A stretch of DNA of 64,000 nucleotides from Anthoceros angustus (lineage: Eukaryota; Streptophyta; Anthocerotopsida; Anthocerotales; Anthocerotaceae): positions 496,001 through 560,000 of the forward strand of contig VJWM01000068.1 of the NCBI GenBank assembly GCA_010909165.1, given 5' to 3'. Each line of letters opens with the position of its first letter. The stretch's first letter is position 1. Below, one piece after another: positions 11,536 to 23,271 of this stretch. Below the pieces are notes generated by a model, which had not been told where the DNA came from, searched no databases, and worked only from the letters and a program-made list of their open reading frames with translations. The translations under genes and the position numbers were made by a program.

Positions 11536-11784
11536 ATGTCGGGGTTCATGGAATGGAACACGGGCGCGGAGGAGGCACGGGTGACCCCGTTCATGGGCGT
11601 CGGGCCTATTGCGCCTCCTACTAAGGTGTATGTCTTTGGGCCTAGAGCCAATGCAAGAAATGTAGAAGGAAGAACTCAAGCGGTAGGAGGAGGAGAAAGT
11701 GCAGGCGCGGCAATTATTTTGACCAGGGTTCCTTCACAAGGTTTGTTACCCCGAGTGGAGGCGTCGCTGCATCAGCAGTCTTAA
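11536..11784 (+). CDS. Short unassigned ORF inside inverted-repeat element
   Basis: An 82-residue frame beginning MSGFMEWNTGAEEARVTPFM and ending EASLHQQS, with TAA at 11782. It is much richer in G and C than the surrounding AT-rich arms and has an upstream TATA box. It contains a Gly/Pro-rich middle (GVGPIAPPTKVYVFGP) and no recognised domain. The frame is open upstream to 11467, but no earlier ATG is present. It lies between inverted arms, so it may be cargo of the element or an exon of a larger captured gene. Confidence 0.35.
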   Translation: MSGFMEWNTGAEEARVTPFMGVGPIAPPTKVYVFGPRANARNVEGRTQAVGGGESAGAAIILTRVPSQGLLPRVEASLHQQS

Positions 11785-12729
11785 TTTCCTGTTCTTCTAT
11801 GGACAGCTTGCACTCCTTTGCAATCGGATTCTTAGATTAGAGCCTGCATTGTTTTTTGTGAGGAGGTACAAGTGATCCCCCAAACTAGGTTGTCAGTTTA
11901 GGTCTCATTCAATGCTGATTTAAGAGGTCTACTCTTGATTCAATGCGCATGTCTAATACTTATTAAAATTCTGCTAGAAAAACTAATGATTGTTTATGCC
12001 ATGGCAAACGAGGAATCTTATTTCGACCTCTACAGCATGCAAATAGTTCTATCTAAATTAAGCAAAAAGTAGGATAGATAGAGTAGTGTGTCTTAGCAAA
12101 TATAGAATTTCTGGAAGTATAATAGAATTCTCCTTGTACCATTGCAAGGACAATTGAATTCTTCTTCTTCCAAAAATACTTTGAAGAAGCAAAAATATCT
12201 AGATTACATGGATAGATAAATAGAGAACAATATAGTCCAAATTTCCTTTGTTCTTTGGCTTCATTTATTATGTATTATCTACTAGATCGTAAATTATAAA
12301 TAGAAATATTAGGTAAAAATCAGGTATTCCTTGTCTGCCATGAAGATTTTAAAGCTAATCAAACTAGTATGTAAGAGAAGTGAAATAGCATAGTTTTGCA
12401 AATGTAGTCTTTCTTACAAATCATAGAATTCCTCTTGTATTCGAACAACTGTAATTCAATTTTTTTCTTCCTCGTGACATAAAAATAACATCTCCAATGA
12501 ATCATTGCAGGCGCCTAATAACCTACCTAGTTAGTTTCTGAATATAATACGTACTGATATAAATATCAAACTTTAAAAAAATTAACTCATTTCGATATAT
12601 TTATTCTGCTGTCTCGTAAAACGACTAAACTTCACGAATTCAATAAGGACTACTAAGGACTACTAGTGTGTTACAAGACAATGCCATGGATAAGTGAGAC
12701 ACGTAGTCCCCACCGGCAAAAGTGATTGT

Positions 12730-13215
12730 CATTCACAGTACCTTCCCAAGGAGCGTTGTACCGCGCGATGATATACTCGTCGTCCCCGAGAGGCGGCCCA
12801 CTTTGAGCCCTTCAAGGAATCCGCCAGCGCGTTTGCATCATCTGCGAGCCCTGAGAAGCGTCTCACTGCGAAGCACTGCGTCTCCCACCTCTCGACCCCG
12901 AGGTGAAGCTCGGCCGTGGAGCAAAGTGATCCGACCGGAAGTCCCTAGGAACAAGAAGCGGATTGTGAATGCCGTGGTGGCTTGATCCCGTCGGGCACCG
13001 CCATCGGCGGTATCGCCGCGATCTCTCCCTGGATGTACCGCATCACCGAAATGCGCTATCTAAACAATGTTGTCAGGATGCAAAGCAGACAGCGATGAAG
13101 AGCTTAGCTCAGCAGAGGATGAGGATTGTCAGGTTGCTCAATTTTCCATTCCAAGGGAGGAGGCCCGCACGAATGTCCAAGGCCGCGGTTGATAGCCACA
13201 CGGAGTCCTAGTATC
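12730..13215 (+). pseudogene. Coding-like remnant cut by the Copia insertion
   Basis: GC-rich plus-strand frames carry HFEPFKESASAFASSASPEK with RLTAKHCVSHLSTP, then in another frame SGTAIGGIAAISPWMYRITE, then an acidic SDEELSSAEDEDCQVAQF. The frames shift and stop repeatedly. The stretch ends exactly at the Copia target site. No family was recognised. It may be an older gene or element disrupted before Copia landed. Confidence 0.3.
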
Positions 13216-13219
13216 GCCG

Positions 13220-13576
13220 TGTTAGAAGTGATTTATTACAACATATCAAAATATGTTATGAAGAGTGCCCTAAAAGCAGGTTATGAAGAGTGCCCTAAAA
13301 ATAACATACTTGAAAGTCATGCATCTTCTAGAAAGTATCTTCTAGAAAGTCCAAAAGTAAAGGGCAAGGTCAAGTAACCAATAGGATTCAAGGTCAAGTG
13401 ACCAGGGATCCAAGGCTAGGACTATATAAGGCCAAGCCCACCTACTTGTAAGGTGTGGTGTGTGCAAGTGTTCTTGTGTGCTTGTGTGCTAGTATCTAGT
13501 GTGCCTAGTGCATATAACCCATATTGTATGGGAGTGTTGTGTTCCTCTCTATAAAGGCTCAGCTCTTTTCCTAACA
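13220..13576 (+). repeat. Copia 5' LTR
   Basis: 357 bp, from TGTTAGAAGTG to CCTAACA. It contains two direct gttatgaagagtgccctaaa units near the start and a TATA-like ctatataagg at about 13424, followed by the R/U5 region. Confidence 0.95.
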
Positions 13577-13588
13577 TGGTATCGAGCC
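13577..13588 (+). other. Primer-binding site, initiator-Met tRNA type
   Basis: TGGTATCGAGCC abuts the 5' LTR. It equals the usual plant Copia PBS TGGTATCAGAGCC with one A missing, and the missing base lies in a CAG. Confidence 0.85.
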
Positions 13589-13787
13589 ATGTTCAAGAGC
13601 CTTGTAGAATGCTCTTTGCATTGGTACTTGAATCAAGTCCTATTGCATAGTTCTTAGCCTAGAGCTTGTGAGAACTTGTGCAATTCAACTTGAGCTTGTG
13701 AACTTGTTGGAAGGTCTTGATACTAATCTTGTAGTGCATGTGAGTGAGGTGCTTTGGTCTTCAAGATCAATTGTAGGAAAACTAGGC

Positions 13788-16700
13788 ATGGCGTCAACAA
13801 GCATGGAGACACGTCTAGTGGAGAAGTTTGGAGGCACAAACTTCACATTGTGGAAGTTGAAGCTGAAGATGCTTCTCATCGATCGAGGACTATGGAAGTT
13901 TGTCGACAATGGCCTCGGAGAAACACCCACCGAAGTGGACACTGAGAAAGATGGACGGCGCGGCGATTCTCCTCAATGTGTCTGATGACATACTCTCTCA
14001 ATTAAGTGAGTGTGCAATATCAAAAGCGGCGTGGACGACCCTCTGCAACACGTATGAGAAGAAGAGCTTGGTGAATGAGATGTTGTTGGAGCAACAATTT
14101 GCCAACTTCAAGATGGTCGAGGATGACACCATTCAACAACGCGTCAACAAGTTGAAGAACTTGGTGGATCAAATGCAAGTGGCGGACGTCACACCTTCTG
14201 AAAGAAAGGTTATCATGGTGTTACTGAGTAGCCTACCATTCGCATACAAGCAATTTGTGTTGGCCTTCAGAACGGCAGTAGCGATGCGTCTAAGCGACAA
14301 ACCACCAACGTTGGATGAGGTGGTTGGGTTGCTCCTACAAGAGGAGCTGGAGAATTCCTTCAAGAAGAAGAGAATGGAGACTCGGTGCTCTTCTCAAAGA
14401 AGGAACAACACGTGGGAAGACTTCACAAGCCAACTCAAGAAGGATCAAGGAGAAAGGTCACGAAGAAAAGGTGTGGGTGCCATTATTGCAAAAAGCCTAA
14501 TCACTATGCCAAGGATTGTAGGACAAGGTTGGGTGACTTGAAGAAGAAGGAAAGGAGTCACAAGCCAATCAAGTGAGTGAGAAGGAAGAACATCTTTTCA
14601 TGTCTCAACCGTAGAAAATGCACGACTCCCATCAAAGAAGGATGAGAGTTTGTACCTCGACTCTGGAGCATCTCAACACTTCACCTACAATCGGCCTTGG
14701 TTCTCAAGCTATGAAGAAATGCCGGCGGGGCATAAAGTGGCGCTTGGAGACAATAGGTCACACGAGATCAAAGGAAGAGGTGTGATTAAAGTTCAACTCC
14801 CTGGAGGACCATCCAAAGGTACAATCAAGGATGTGCACCATGTGCCTGGTCTTGCGAAGAATCTTCTTTCAGTAGCAAGAATCACTGACCCTGGGAATGA
14901 GATTGTGTTCAACTCGAGAGGATGTCGCATCCAACCCGAGCAACCAGAATCACCTAATGTCAAGGTGATAGCTCGAGGTGTTCGGGAAGGCAATCTCTAC
15001 AAGTTGTGTGCTTCCGTAGGTGATCAACAAGCTTGCACATTTGTGTCAAGCTCACCTAAGAGCACTGGGTCAATAGATTTGTGGCATCAACGCTTGGGGC
15101 ACACTGGAGTGGACAACATCAAGATGATGAAGAATCAACAAATGGTGACCGGCTTGGATTTGAAAGAGATTGGTGAGCAGCGATTGTGCCAAGGGTGCAT
15201 AATGGGAAAGCTTCACCAAACCAAGTTCCCAAGGATTGGAGCGCGTCGAGCGGCAAAGGCGTTGGAACTTGTACACACCGATGTGTGTGGACCAATGAAG
15301 AACCCTACCCATGGAGGAGCCCGCTACATTCTAGTGTTTGTGGATGACTTCACAAGGAGGAGTTGGACATACCTTTTGAAGGAGAAGTCCAAGTGTTCAA
15401 GACATTCAAGGAGTGGAAAGCCTTGGTGGAGAAGCGGAGAATGCCTCAAGACTAGGAGTGACAATGGAGGAGAATACATCTCTTCTCAATTCAAAAGCTT
15501 TTGCAAGGAGCATGGCATTCGGAGGCAACTAACAATTCCTCACACACGGAGCAAAATGGAGTGGCGGAGCGCAAGCTAAGGAGCCTAGTGGAGGCCAAGT
15601 GCATGCTCCATCAAAGTGGGTTGGAGGCTTTTGGGAGAGGCTCTGACAACTCATGTTTTGAATAGAGTTCCAACCAAGGTACTGGAATGACCGAGGAGGC
15701 ATGGTGCAGTGTCAAACCTAACGTGAGTCATTTTAGGATCTTTGGTTCGAGGTTTATGCTCATGTTCCAAAGCAAAACCGAACCAAGTGGGATCCTAAAG
15801 GCATCCAGTGCATCATGCTTGGGTATTGATGAGGTAAAGGGGTATAGATTATACAACCCTACAACCAAGAAAATCATTTTCGAGGGATGTTGTTTTCATG
15901 AGGTTGTGGAACCTAACAAAGGAGTGGGAGCAACGCAAGTTGTCATCAAGAGTTGAAGGAGCGTGAAGAAGCACAAGACTTGGTTCTTGAGCAACCTACT
16001 CTTGAGCATGCTCAACCTTTCCAGCATGAGCAACCTCTACCACAAGGTGATATAGAAGGTGGAGAAGCTCCGGATATCGAGGATGATGAAGAGGAGCGAG
16101 ATCAAGAATCCAAGAGGCCGACCCGGATCGAGAGATCATCAAGGCGATGGAAACCTTCAGAAAATTTTGGAGTCCATGAATGCATGCAAGTACGAAGAGG
16201 CTATGTTGGCGGATCTTGAGCCGCATAAAGCTTGAAGGAAGCCTTGGAAGGGCCAAAGGCGAAGGAGTGGAAAGAAGCCACGGATAGTGAGTATAACTCA
16301 CTTATCAAGAACAAGACTTGGGAAATCACTCCTCTACCCCAAGGAAGGAAGTGCATAGGATCCAAATGGGTGTTCAAGATCAAGCACAACGATGGGAGCA
16401 TAGAGCGATACAAAGCAAGGCTGGTGGGAAGGGATATACACAAGTGCCAGGTATTGACTACACCGACACTTTCTCCCTGTTGCTAAGATAACATCCATTC
16501 GTATACTCTTAGCAATAGCAGCTACCATGGATCTGGAGATACATCACATGGATGTCCAAACTGCTTCTCAATGGAGATTGGAAGAAGAGATCTACATGAA
16601 CCAACGGAAGGGTATGAAGTGCGGCGGAAAGTGAGGTATGTAAATTGCTAAAGGCACTCTATGGTCTTAAGCAATGCACTTACACATGTTAAGATTGACA

Positions 16701-17742
16701 AGTTCTTCCAAGCTAGAGGTTTCAAGAAAACCAATGGAGATTGGAACATCTATGTGAAGAGAGTGGGAGAGTCCATGATGATCATTGCTGTCTATGTGGA
16801 TGATCTAATCCTTGTTTGCAATGATTTGGGACTCTTAGACAGTACCAAGAAGAGTCTCAATGATAGTTTTGATATGAGGGATCTATGTGAACTTCATTAC
16901 TTTCTAGGGATAGAAGTAATGAGAGATAGGGCTAACAAGAAGATCTCTTTGAGCCAAAGGACATATGTTGAGAATGTCCTGAAGCGCTTTGGAATGCAAG
17001 AGTGCAAGCCTGTGAAGACACCAATGGTGCTTAATGAGAAGCTCTCAAAGGAGATGAGTCCTACAATCAAGAAGAGAAGGAGAAGGTAGATAAAACTCTC
17101 TATCGGTGTCGTTGGATGCCTCACCTATTTATCTACAGGACAAGGCCGACATTGCGAGGCGTGGAGTTGCAAGTCAATTTATGGCTAACTCGGACAATGA
17201 GCTTTCAAGCCGTGAAGAGGATAATGAGGTACTTGAGTGGTACAAAGCATTGGAATTTGGTGTATCAGGAGCATCGAGGAAGTCCGAGTGGTAGGATATT
17301 GTGATTGACCGGGCGAGATGTTGATAGTCGCAAGTCTACGATTGGATATGCGCTTATGCCGAATGGGGAGCCATTTCATGGAATAGTAGGAGACAACCCA
17401 TCGTGGCTCTATCCTCTGAAGGAATATATGGCAACATGCTCTGCGGTCATGGAGGCGATATGGTTGCGTAACTTGCTAGAGGAGATGGGATTCAAGCAGA
17501 AGGAAGCAACAACAATCTTCAACGACAATCAAGGTTGCATCTTCTTAGCCAAGAATGCAACTTTTCATGCTAGAACCAAGCACATCGAAGTGAAACATCA
17601 CTTTATAAGAGAGAAGGTAAAGTCAAAAGAGGTAAAGCTAGAGTATTGTCCAACAGGAGACATGCCGGCAGATATTTTGACCAAAGCCTTGACTTTAGAA
17701 AAACATGCTAGGTTTAGCAAGATGCTAGGCCTAAGGGAATAA
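13788..17742 (+). pseudogene. Copia gag-pol polyprotein, frameshifted
   Basis: The polyprotein starts at ATG 13788 (MASTSMETRLVEKFGGTNF), with a gag_2-type domain and a CCHC knuckle (CHYCKKPNHYAKDC, about 14485). Aspartic protease DSGAS is at about 14659, pre-integrase LWHQRLGH at about 15080, integrase HTDVCGP and DNGGEY at about 15275 and 15460, RT with YVDDL at about 16795, and RNase H ending with ADILTKALTLEKHARF before TAA at 17742. Frame breaks occur near 13945, 14380-14580, 15400, 15540, 16220, 16430 and 17090. The integrase third acidic residue region (NGVAER) is lost to one of these. Given the nearly identical LTRs, so many frameshifts in a young element are odd; several coincide with missing CAG/CTG bases. 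Confidence 0.9.
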
Positions 17743-17754
17743 TTTTGATATGTT

Positions 17755-17763
17755 GAGTGGGAG
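17755..17763 (+). other. Polypurine tract of Copia
   Basis: GAGTGGGAG directly before the 3' LTR, the usual site of plus-strand priming. Confidence 0.85.
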
Positions 17764-18122
17764 TGTTAGAAGTGATTTATTACAACATATCAAAATATGT
17801 TATGAAGAGTGCCCCAAAAGCAGGTTATGAAGAGTGCCCTAAAATAACAAACTTGAAAGTCATGCATCTTCTAGAAAGTATCTTCTAGAAAGTCCAAAAG
17901 TAAAGGGCAAGGTCAAGTAACCAATAGGATTCAAGGTCAAGTGACCAGTAGGATTCAAGGCTAGGACTATATAAGGCCAAGCCCACCTACTTGTAAGGTG
18001 TGGTGTGTGCAAGTGTTCTTGTGTGCTTGTGTGCTAGTATCTAGTGTGCCTAGTGCATATAACCCATATTGTATGGGAGTGTTGTGTTGCCTCTCTATAA
18101 AGGCTCAGCTCTTTTCCTAACA
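17764..18122 (+). repeat. Copia 3' LTR
   Basis: 359 bp, TGTTAG...CTAACA, about 99% identical to the 5' LTR by eye. Confidence 0.95.
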
Positions 18123-18382
18123 CGCCGAACCTCCAGCCCCGCCTTGTAAGCTTACCACTGTAGGAGGGAGCTTCCAGAGATGAAGCCGAGTGCACTGGAG
18201 AGAGGCAGAGCGCAGGAAGTGCACATGAAGGCGCATTTTAGCCATGAAGACATTTGGTGTGCAGGCAAGAAGCGGAGGCGGGATGTAGGAAGGTGGACAA
18301 GCACGGGTGGGGTGACAAGGCTCACGTGGCATCATGAAGTCCAAACTTTTATCCTCGGAATCAAATTTCTATGGAAAACGCC

Positions 18383-19958
18383 TTATTCTTGCGAGATGTC
18401 GCACTTTGACTCTTTCACCGGACGCCTGACGTGCTCAGCATCTCCGCCACAAGTGTGTGGACTTTGGGCATGCTCGATCCGGCCAGCTCCTTCCAAGAAA
18501 CCGCATGGTGTCTCGTCGCCTATCCGCTGCAGTCGGCATGCCCGATCGGCGTAGATGCTTGACATGAGTCCATATGCGGCGTGGTTGGGTTCCAAGGCCA
18601 AGCGGTGAAGGCTCCCTTCCTAAAGACACATTGTTATGCTTCCTGCAGCGCTTAGCACATGCCCACACGGGCAGGGTGGCATCTGTGCCAAGGTCTTCCG
18701 TCTTGTCAAGAGTCCCGGCGACAAGGTCGATCAAACAAAGCGGCGTGCTCCACAAGGGAGATGGCAAGGTCCCCGGTCATGGTTTCAAAGTACTCCACTT
18801 TGTCCACCATGCCATGGCCGATGATCGCATCACGGAAACTAATGCCGTGAATGTCACTCCATCCGGTTGCACTCGCCACACGCATTTTTCATAGCATTGC
18901 ACATGTGCTCCCAATTCCGGATTCGGGAATATGAAGCTAATAGTGCGTTCCATGCCATTAAGTTGGGGCGAAGGAGAGAGTCAAACACACTTTGAGCATC
19001 CACCATGCTTCCACATTTCCCATATGCGTGGATGAGACTAGTTGCCATCCAAAGAGTGCACTCTACCCAAAGGTCAATAATACCGTGGGTCTGCAGACAG
19101 CTTGTTCGAGCTCTGTAGTGTTGCAAGCCTTCAGATGGAAACGCAGTGGCCTCGCCGACTCACGCCTTCCACCGCATCCGGGCAAATAGTTGCAGCTTTG
19201 TCTCCATGAGCCAGCTCAACAAATGCGGCAATCATGCCACCATGACACCACATTACGCTGCGACAAGCGATCAAACACCGCCGCGGCATCCTTGATGTCG
19301 CCACACTTTGCATACGTGTTTACGGTGTACTAGCGACATCGGTGCAAGGTCAATACTTGGGCTGCATTTCCTATGCTGCCACATTTTGCATACATCGAAT
19401 CGAGAGTTACGCATAAATCCGATCGAAAACCAATTTGGAGCCGCGGCATGGACTTCTCGCCATTTTGCAAGAACTCCTCCTTCACATTTTGTCCATCAAC
19501 AACTGTATTTCCTCCTTGATCGCAAAGTCGCCACATGCTTGGAGGCACGACAAGGGTGCGGCCCAGTGAACCCCGCCTCTTGCATTCGACATGGACCGCA
19601 TCACTTGTGTTCACCGACCGGATCACCAACATACTCGACCCACCTTCTCTGGAATCATAGTATGGCTTTGCGGCTGTGGTGGTGGACTATTATCGCCATG
19701 TCGCGGAAGCTCGGAAAGCTGTGGGATCCGAGCACACGGTGGAACGTCCTCATTGAAGGATTGGTGCTCATCAGAGATGCACTGTGGCCCATACCGTGCA
19801 TTGCCACCGTATATATTCGAATAAACATCCCTAGCTATTCGGAAGAGGGGGTCCTCATTGCCTAGGCTGCACCAATGATGCTGCGTCGTCTGGCGCAACC
19901 TCGAAAACTTCAGCTCAAACTTGCACATCAGACGGCGTAAGGGCTGCCATTTTTCCAA
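18383..19958 (-). pseudogene. PLS-type pentatricopeptide-repeat (PPR) protein, decayed
   Basis: On the minus strand, several frames carry PPR motifs: TLDSMYAKCGSIGNAAQVL near 19360; a frame-broken Y-A-K-C-G-type repeat near 19300; SLIHAYGKCGSMVDAQSVFD then LLRPNLMAWNALLASYSR at 19060-18940; and an E-motif-like CRKHNNVSLGRE with LALEPNHAAYGLMSSIYADR at about 18650-18530. PPR proteins of this class bind organellar RNA and, with E/E+ ends, support C-to-U editing. The order of repeats then E motif is correct for one gene, but stops and shifts occur throughout. The left end is cut near the Copia site; the right end lies close to the MULE terminus. Confidence 0.6.
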
Positions 19959-20004
19959 AGATGGTTATTGCGCCTTAAGGCTTCTTACCCTCCACACCGT
20001 CGCC

Positions 20005-20195
20005 GCCTACACATCCATACGGATGGAAGTTAATGCGCCACTACTTGCGACGGTTGTGCCAGTTACGGTGCCAAAAGCCATTCTGCTTTCGCCCAACGAC
20101 GCGCCTTACCGCCATCCTCCGTCCGTGAGTCGAACCCGTTGTGTACACCAACCGCTATTCCGGTGTGGCGGCATCACGCGATAGTAAACCATGCG
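20005..20195 (+). repeat. MULE left terminal inverted repeat
   Basis: Ends inward at atcacgcgatagtaaaccatg. It matches the complement of 24961-25186 in four ordered blocks. Confidence 0.75.
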
Positions 20196-20377
20196 CCAAT
20201 TACGCTTATAATACCTAGCTTCGTGGCAATCACCATTAACCCTAATATTCATCCAAGCGATTGCCCAAATTTACGTCTGCTATGTTCAAAGTTTCCGCTT
20301 ACGCTGACCAAAGGGATTCAGATTAGGCCGATGATCTTACTTGTCAAGGGCAGCTTTGATTGAGCTTAGTGTACATA

Positions 20378-22287
20378 GATCATACCGTGTGCAAAAATTT
20401 TGAGGAGCGGCCTCGGGATACACCATTCGTGGTGCAATTGCCTAAACCTGGACACTTCTCAGCTGCAGATTTGGAGTGGGTGTGCTCCTCTCAGAGCCAT
20501 TCGAAATGGGCACATGGGCATCAGTGGATGATTCGTGTTGCTCACATCTTGATGGACAGAGTGGTGGACTTTGTAGCTGGTATGAGCGCAAACAAAGAGC
20601 ATCCAACAAATTTCTATAAGAAGGATTCAAAGGGACCCAACAAGCTCTTGAAACCTATAACACCGTCTGTCCACACAGCCCTTTCCTACACGAGGTAGCA
20701 TCCTGATTTTTTTCCGTTGACTTTAACTGGTAGTCTTCACTTCACCTTATCTTACATGTGGCTCTCACTAAACAGGACAGTGACTTGTGGGATTTAGGGT
20801 AGCCTTACTTATACTGCCATGTGAGGAACGATGACGCTCAACGCTCGGTGTAATCGGTGTTCATATGGGCCTGAGGATTTTCGGCAATCTAGTCCTCAAG
20901 GCCTCTTAAGTGTTCAAACAGCGAAGTGCAAAATTGCGAGAGGAGAGAGTGTGAAGCATGAATGTCAAGCTAACTTTCATGTAAAGCAGTTATTGCTGTG
21001 GCCCATGGTTGCCGAGATTGGCTTGTATGAAGACAATCATACCGTGCAAAAATTTTGAGGAGCTCGGATACACCATTCGTGGTGCAATTGCCTAAACCCG
21101 ACACTTCTCACCGCAGATTTGGAGTGGGTGTGCTCCTCTGAGCCATTCGAAATGGGCACATGGGCATCCCGGATGATTCGTGTTGCTCACATCTTGATGC
21201 ACAGTGGTGGACTTTGTAGAATGGTATGAGCGCAAACAAAGAGCATCCAACAAATTTCTATAAGAAGGATTGGGACCCAACAAGCTCTTGAAACCTATAA
21301 CACCGTCATCACACCTTTCCTACACGAGGTACCATCCTGATTTTTCCGTTGACTTTAACCGTAGTCTTCACTTCACCTTATCTTACATGTGGCACTCACT
21401 AAACAGACAAAGGACTTGTGGGATTTAGGGTAGCCTTACTTATAACGCCATGTGAGGAACTGCATGCTCAACGCTCGGTGTAATCGGTGTTCATATGGGC
21501 CCGAGGATTTTCGCAATCTAGTCCTCAAGGCCTCTTAAGTGTTCAAATAAGTGCAAAATTGCGAGAGGAGAGAGTGTGAAGCATGGATGTCAAGCTAACT
21601 TTCATGTAAAGCGCTTATTGCGTGGCCCATGGTTGCCGAGATTGGCTTGTATGAAGACAATCATACCGTGCAAAAATTTTGAGGAGCTCGGATACACCAT
21701 TCGTGGTGCAATTGCCTAAACCCGACACTTCTCACCGCAGATTTGGAGTGGGTGTGCTCCTCTGAGCCATTCGAAATGGGCACATGGGCATCCCGGATGA
21801 TTCGTGTTGCTCACATCTTGATGCACAGTGGTGGACTTTGTAGAATGGTATGAGCGCAAACAAAGAGCATCCAACAAATTTCTATAAGAAGGATTGGGAC
21901 CCAACAAGCTCTTGAAACCTATAACACCGTCATCACACCTTTCCTACACGAGGTACCATCCTGATTTTTCCGTTGACTTTAACCGTAGTCTTCACTTCAC
22001 CTTATCTTACATGTGGCACTCACTAAACAGACAAAGGACTTGTGGGATTTAGGGTAGCCTTACTTATAACGCCATGTGAGGAACTGCATGCTCAACGCTC
22101 GGTGTAATCGGTGTTCATATGGGCCCGAGGATTTTCGCAATCTAGTCCTCAAGGCCTCTTAAGTGTTCAAACAGCGAAGTGCAAAATTGCGAGAGGAGAG
22201 AGTGTGAAGCATGGATGTCAAGCTAACTTTCATGTAAAGCAGTTATTGCTGTGGCCCATGGTTGCCGAGATTGGCTTGTATGAAGAC
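20378..22287 (+). repeat. Triplicated 5' part of the MULE gene, ~624-660 bp units
   Basis: Three tandem copies start near 20378, 21040 and 21664 with ccgtgcaaaaattttgagga and end with gaagacaatcatac. Copies two and three lie exactly 624 bp apart over most of their length and differ only at CAG/CTG sites, for example caaacagcgaag against caaataag. Confidence 0.92.
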
Positions 22288-23187
22288 AATCATACTGATT
22301 TTGGGGCTGCTATTTGTCATGGTTCCGCTTACACAGGGCTGCCTCGAGATGTTCGAGCACGCTTTCTCATGAGAAGAAGGAGGTCCTGCTTGTCCGCAAG
22401 GTGTCCGTCGATGAAATTATGCGTCGACACAAGGATCTGTGTTCATGAAGGTAAATAATTCGAGCCATACAAACACATTAGAGATGACTACATGTTACGG
22501 CAAGATGTTTTGAACATTGCTACTCAGTTGGATATAGGTGAATACAAGCTTCATGTTGATGATTGCACCTCTGTTTCCATGTGGCTTGCGCAAAATGCGT
22601 CTCTGGTATTTTACTTGGTACCTGATGACAAACCATTCTGCTTGGGAATTCAGACCTCATTCATGTTGGAGGCTATGGTACAGTATGGAAATAATAGTGT
22701 TTTAGCTATGGATGCCACATTCGGCATGAACAAGTACAAGTACAATTTGTTCACTATGATGGTGTTTGACCCTCATTTTAACGGAGTACCTGTTGCTTGG
22801 GTGATTTCCAAGGAGGCAACAATTGCCTCGATGGTTCCATGGCTCTGTCCCCGCAGTATTCAAACGTGACCCTGCATGGATTCCGAGCTCCTTCATCGTG
22901 GATGATTGCCAAGCTGAGATAACAGCTATCCAACAGGTTTGGTCACATAACATGCCGATCATATTGTGTTTGTGGCATGTTCAGTAAAGCTTGGCGACGC
23001 CAATCGCTAAGCAAGGTACGTGACATGGATGACCGGAAAGCAATTTGGGCAGAACTAGGTGGAATTATGTATGTCCAAGGTGCAACCACAGCAGCCATTT
23101 GTTTGAGCACTGCATTCTATGCCAAGTGGGAGGTCAAACAACCTGCTTACGTTTCGTATTTTAAAGCTCAGTGGGATTCCATAATGG

Positions 23188-23271
23188 GTTAGTACATTTT
23201 CTACGCACTTCATGTTTTTGCTCCTGTTACCTTCAGGTGAACCCCTGACAAGTGAATGATTGTTGCTGCAG
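23188..23271 (+). other. Intron in the MULE transposase
   Basis: atgg|gttagt to gctgcag|aaatgtgg. Removal joins the two open frames in phase (ATG GAA ATG TGG). Confidence 0.75.

Larger units (their letters stand above)
10077..12470. mobile_element. Inverted-repeat (fold-back) element, left end pogo-like
   Basis: The left end at 10077 reads CAGTCCACCCTCCCTAATTGG, nearly the terminus of the MITE at 7011, followed by subterminal echoes (aaacctctgtaattggg). Sequence at about 10205-10560 returns in inverted orientation at about 11960-12130, for example tttgcatgctatagaggtcg against the complement of 12020-12050. Part of 10225-10340 returns inverted again at about 12296-12470. The right terminus is not recognisable. 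The middle contains a short gene with a TATA box. Confidence 0.6.
13220..18122 (+). mobile_element. Full-length Ty1/Copia LTR retrotransposon
   Basis: A 4,903-bp element with two near-identical LTRs (TGTTAG...TAACA), a primer-binding site, gag and pol remnants in Copia order (protease, integrase, RT, RNase H), a polypurine tract, and a perfect 5-bp target duplication CGCCG (13215-13219 and 18123-18127). The LTRs differ by only about three substitutions and a few short indels, so the insertion is recent, although the internal frame is broken many times. Confidence 0.96.

Noticed and set aside
20442-20630. Minus-strand ORFs recurring in the MULE triplication
   Set aside because: Antisense of the transposase N-terminal frame; recurrence only reflects the DNA repeat.
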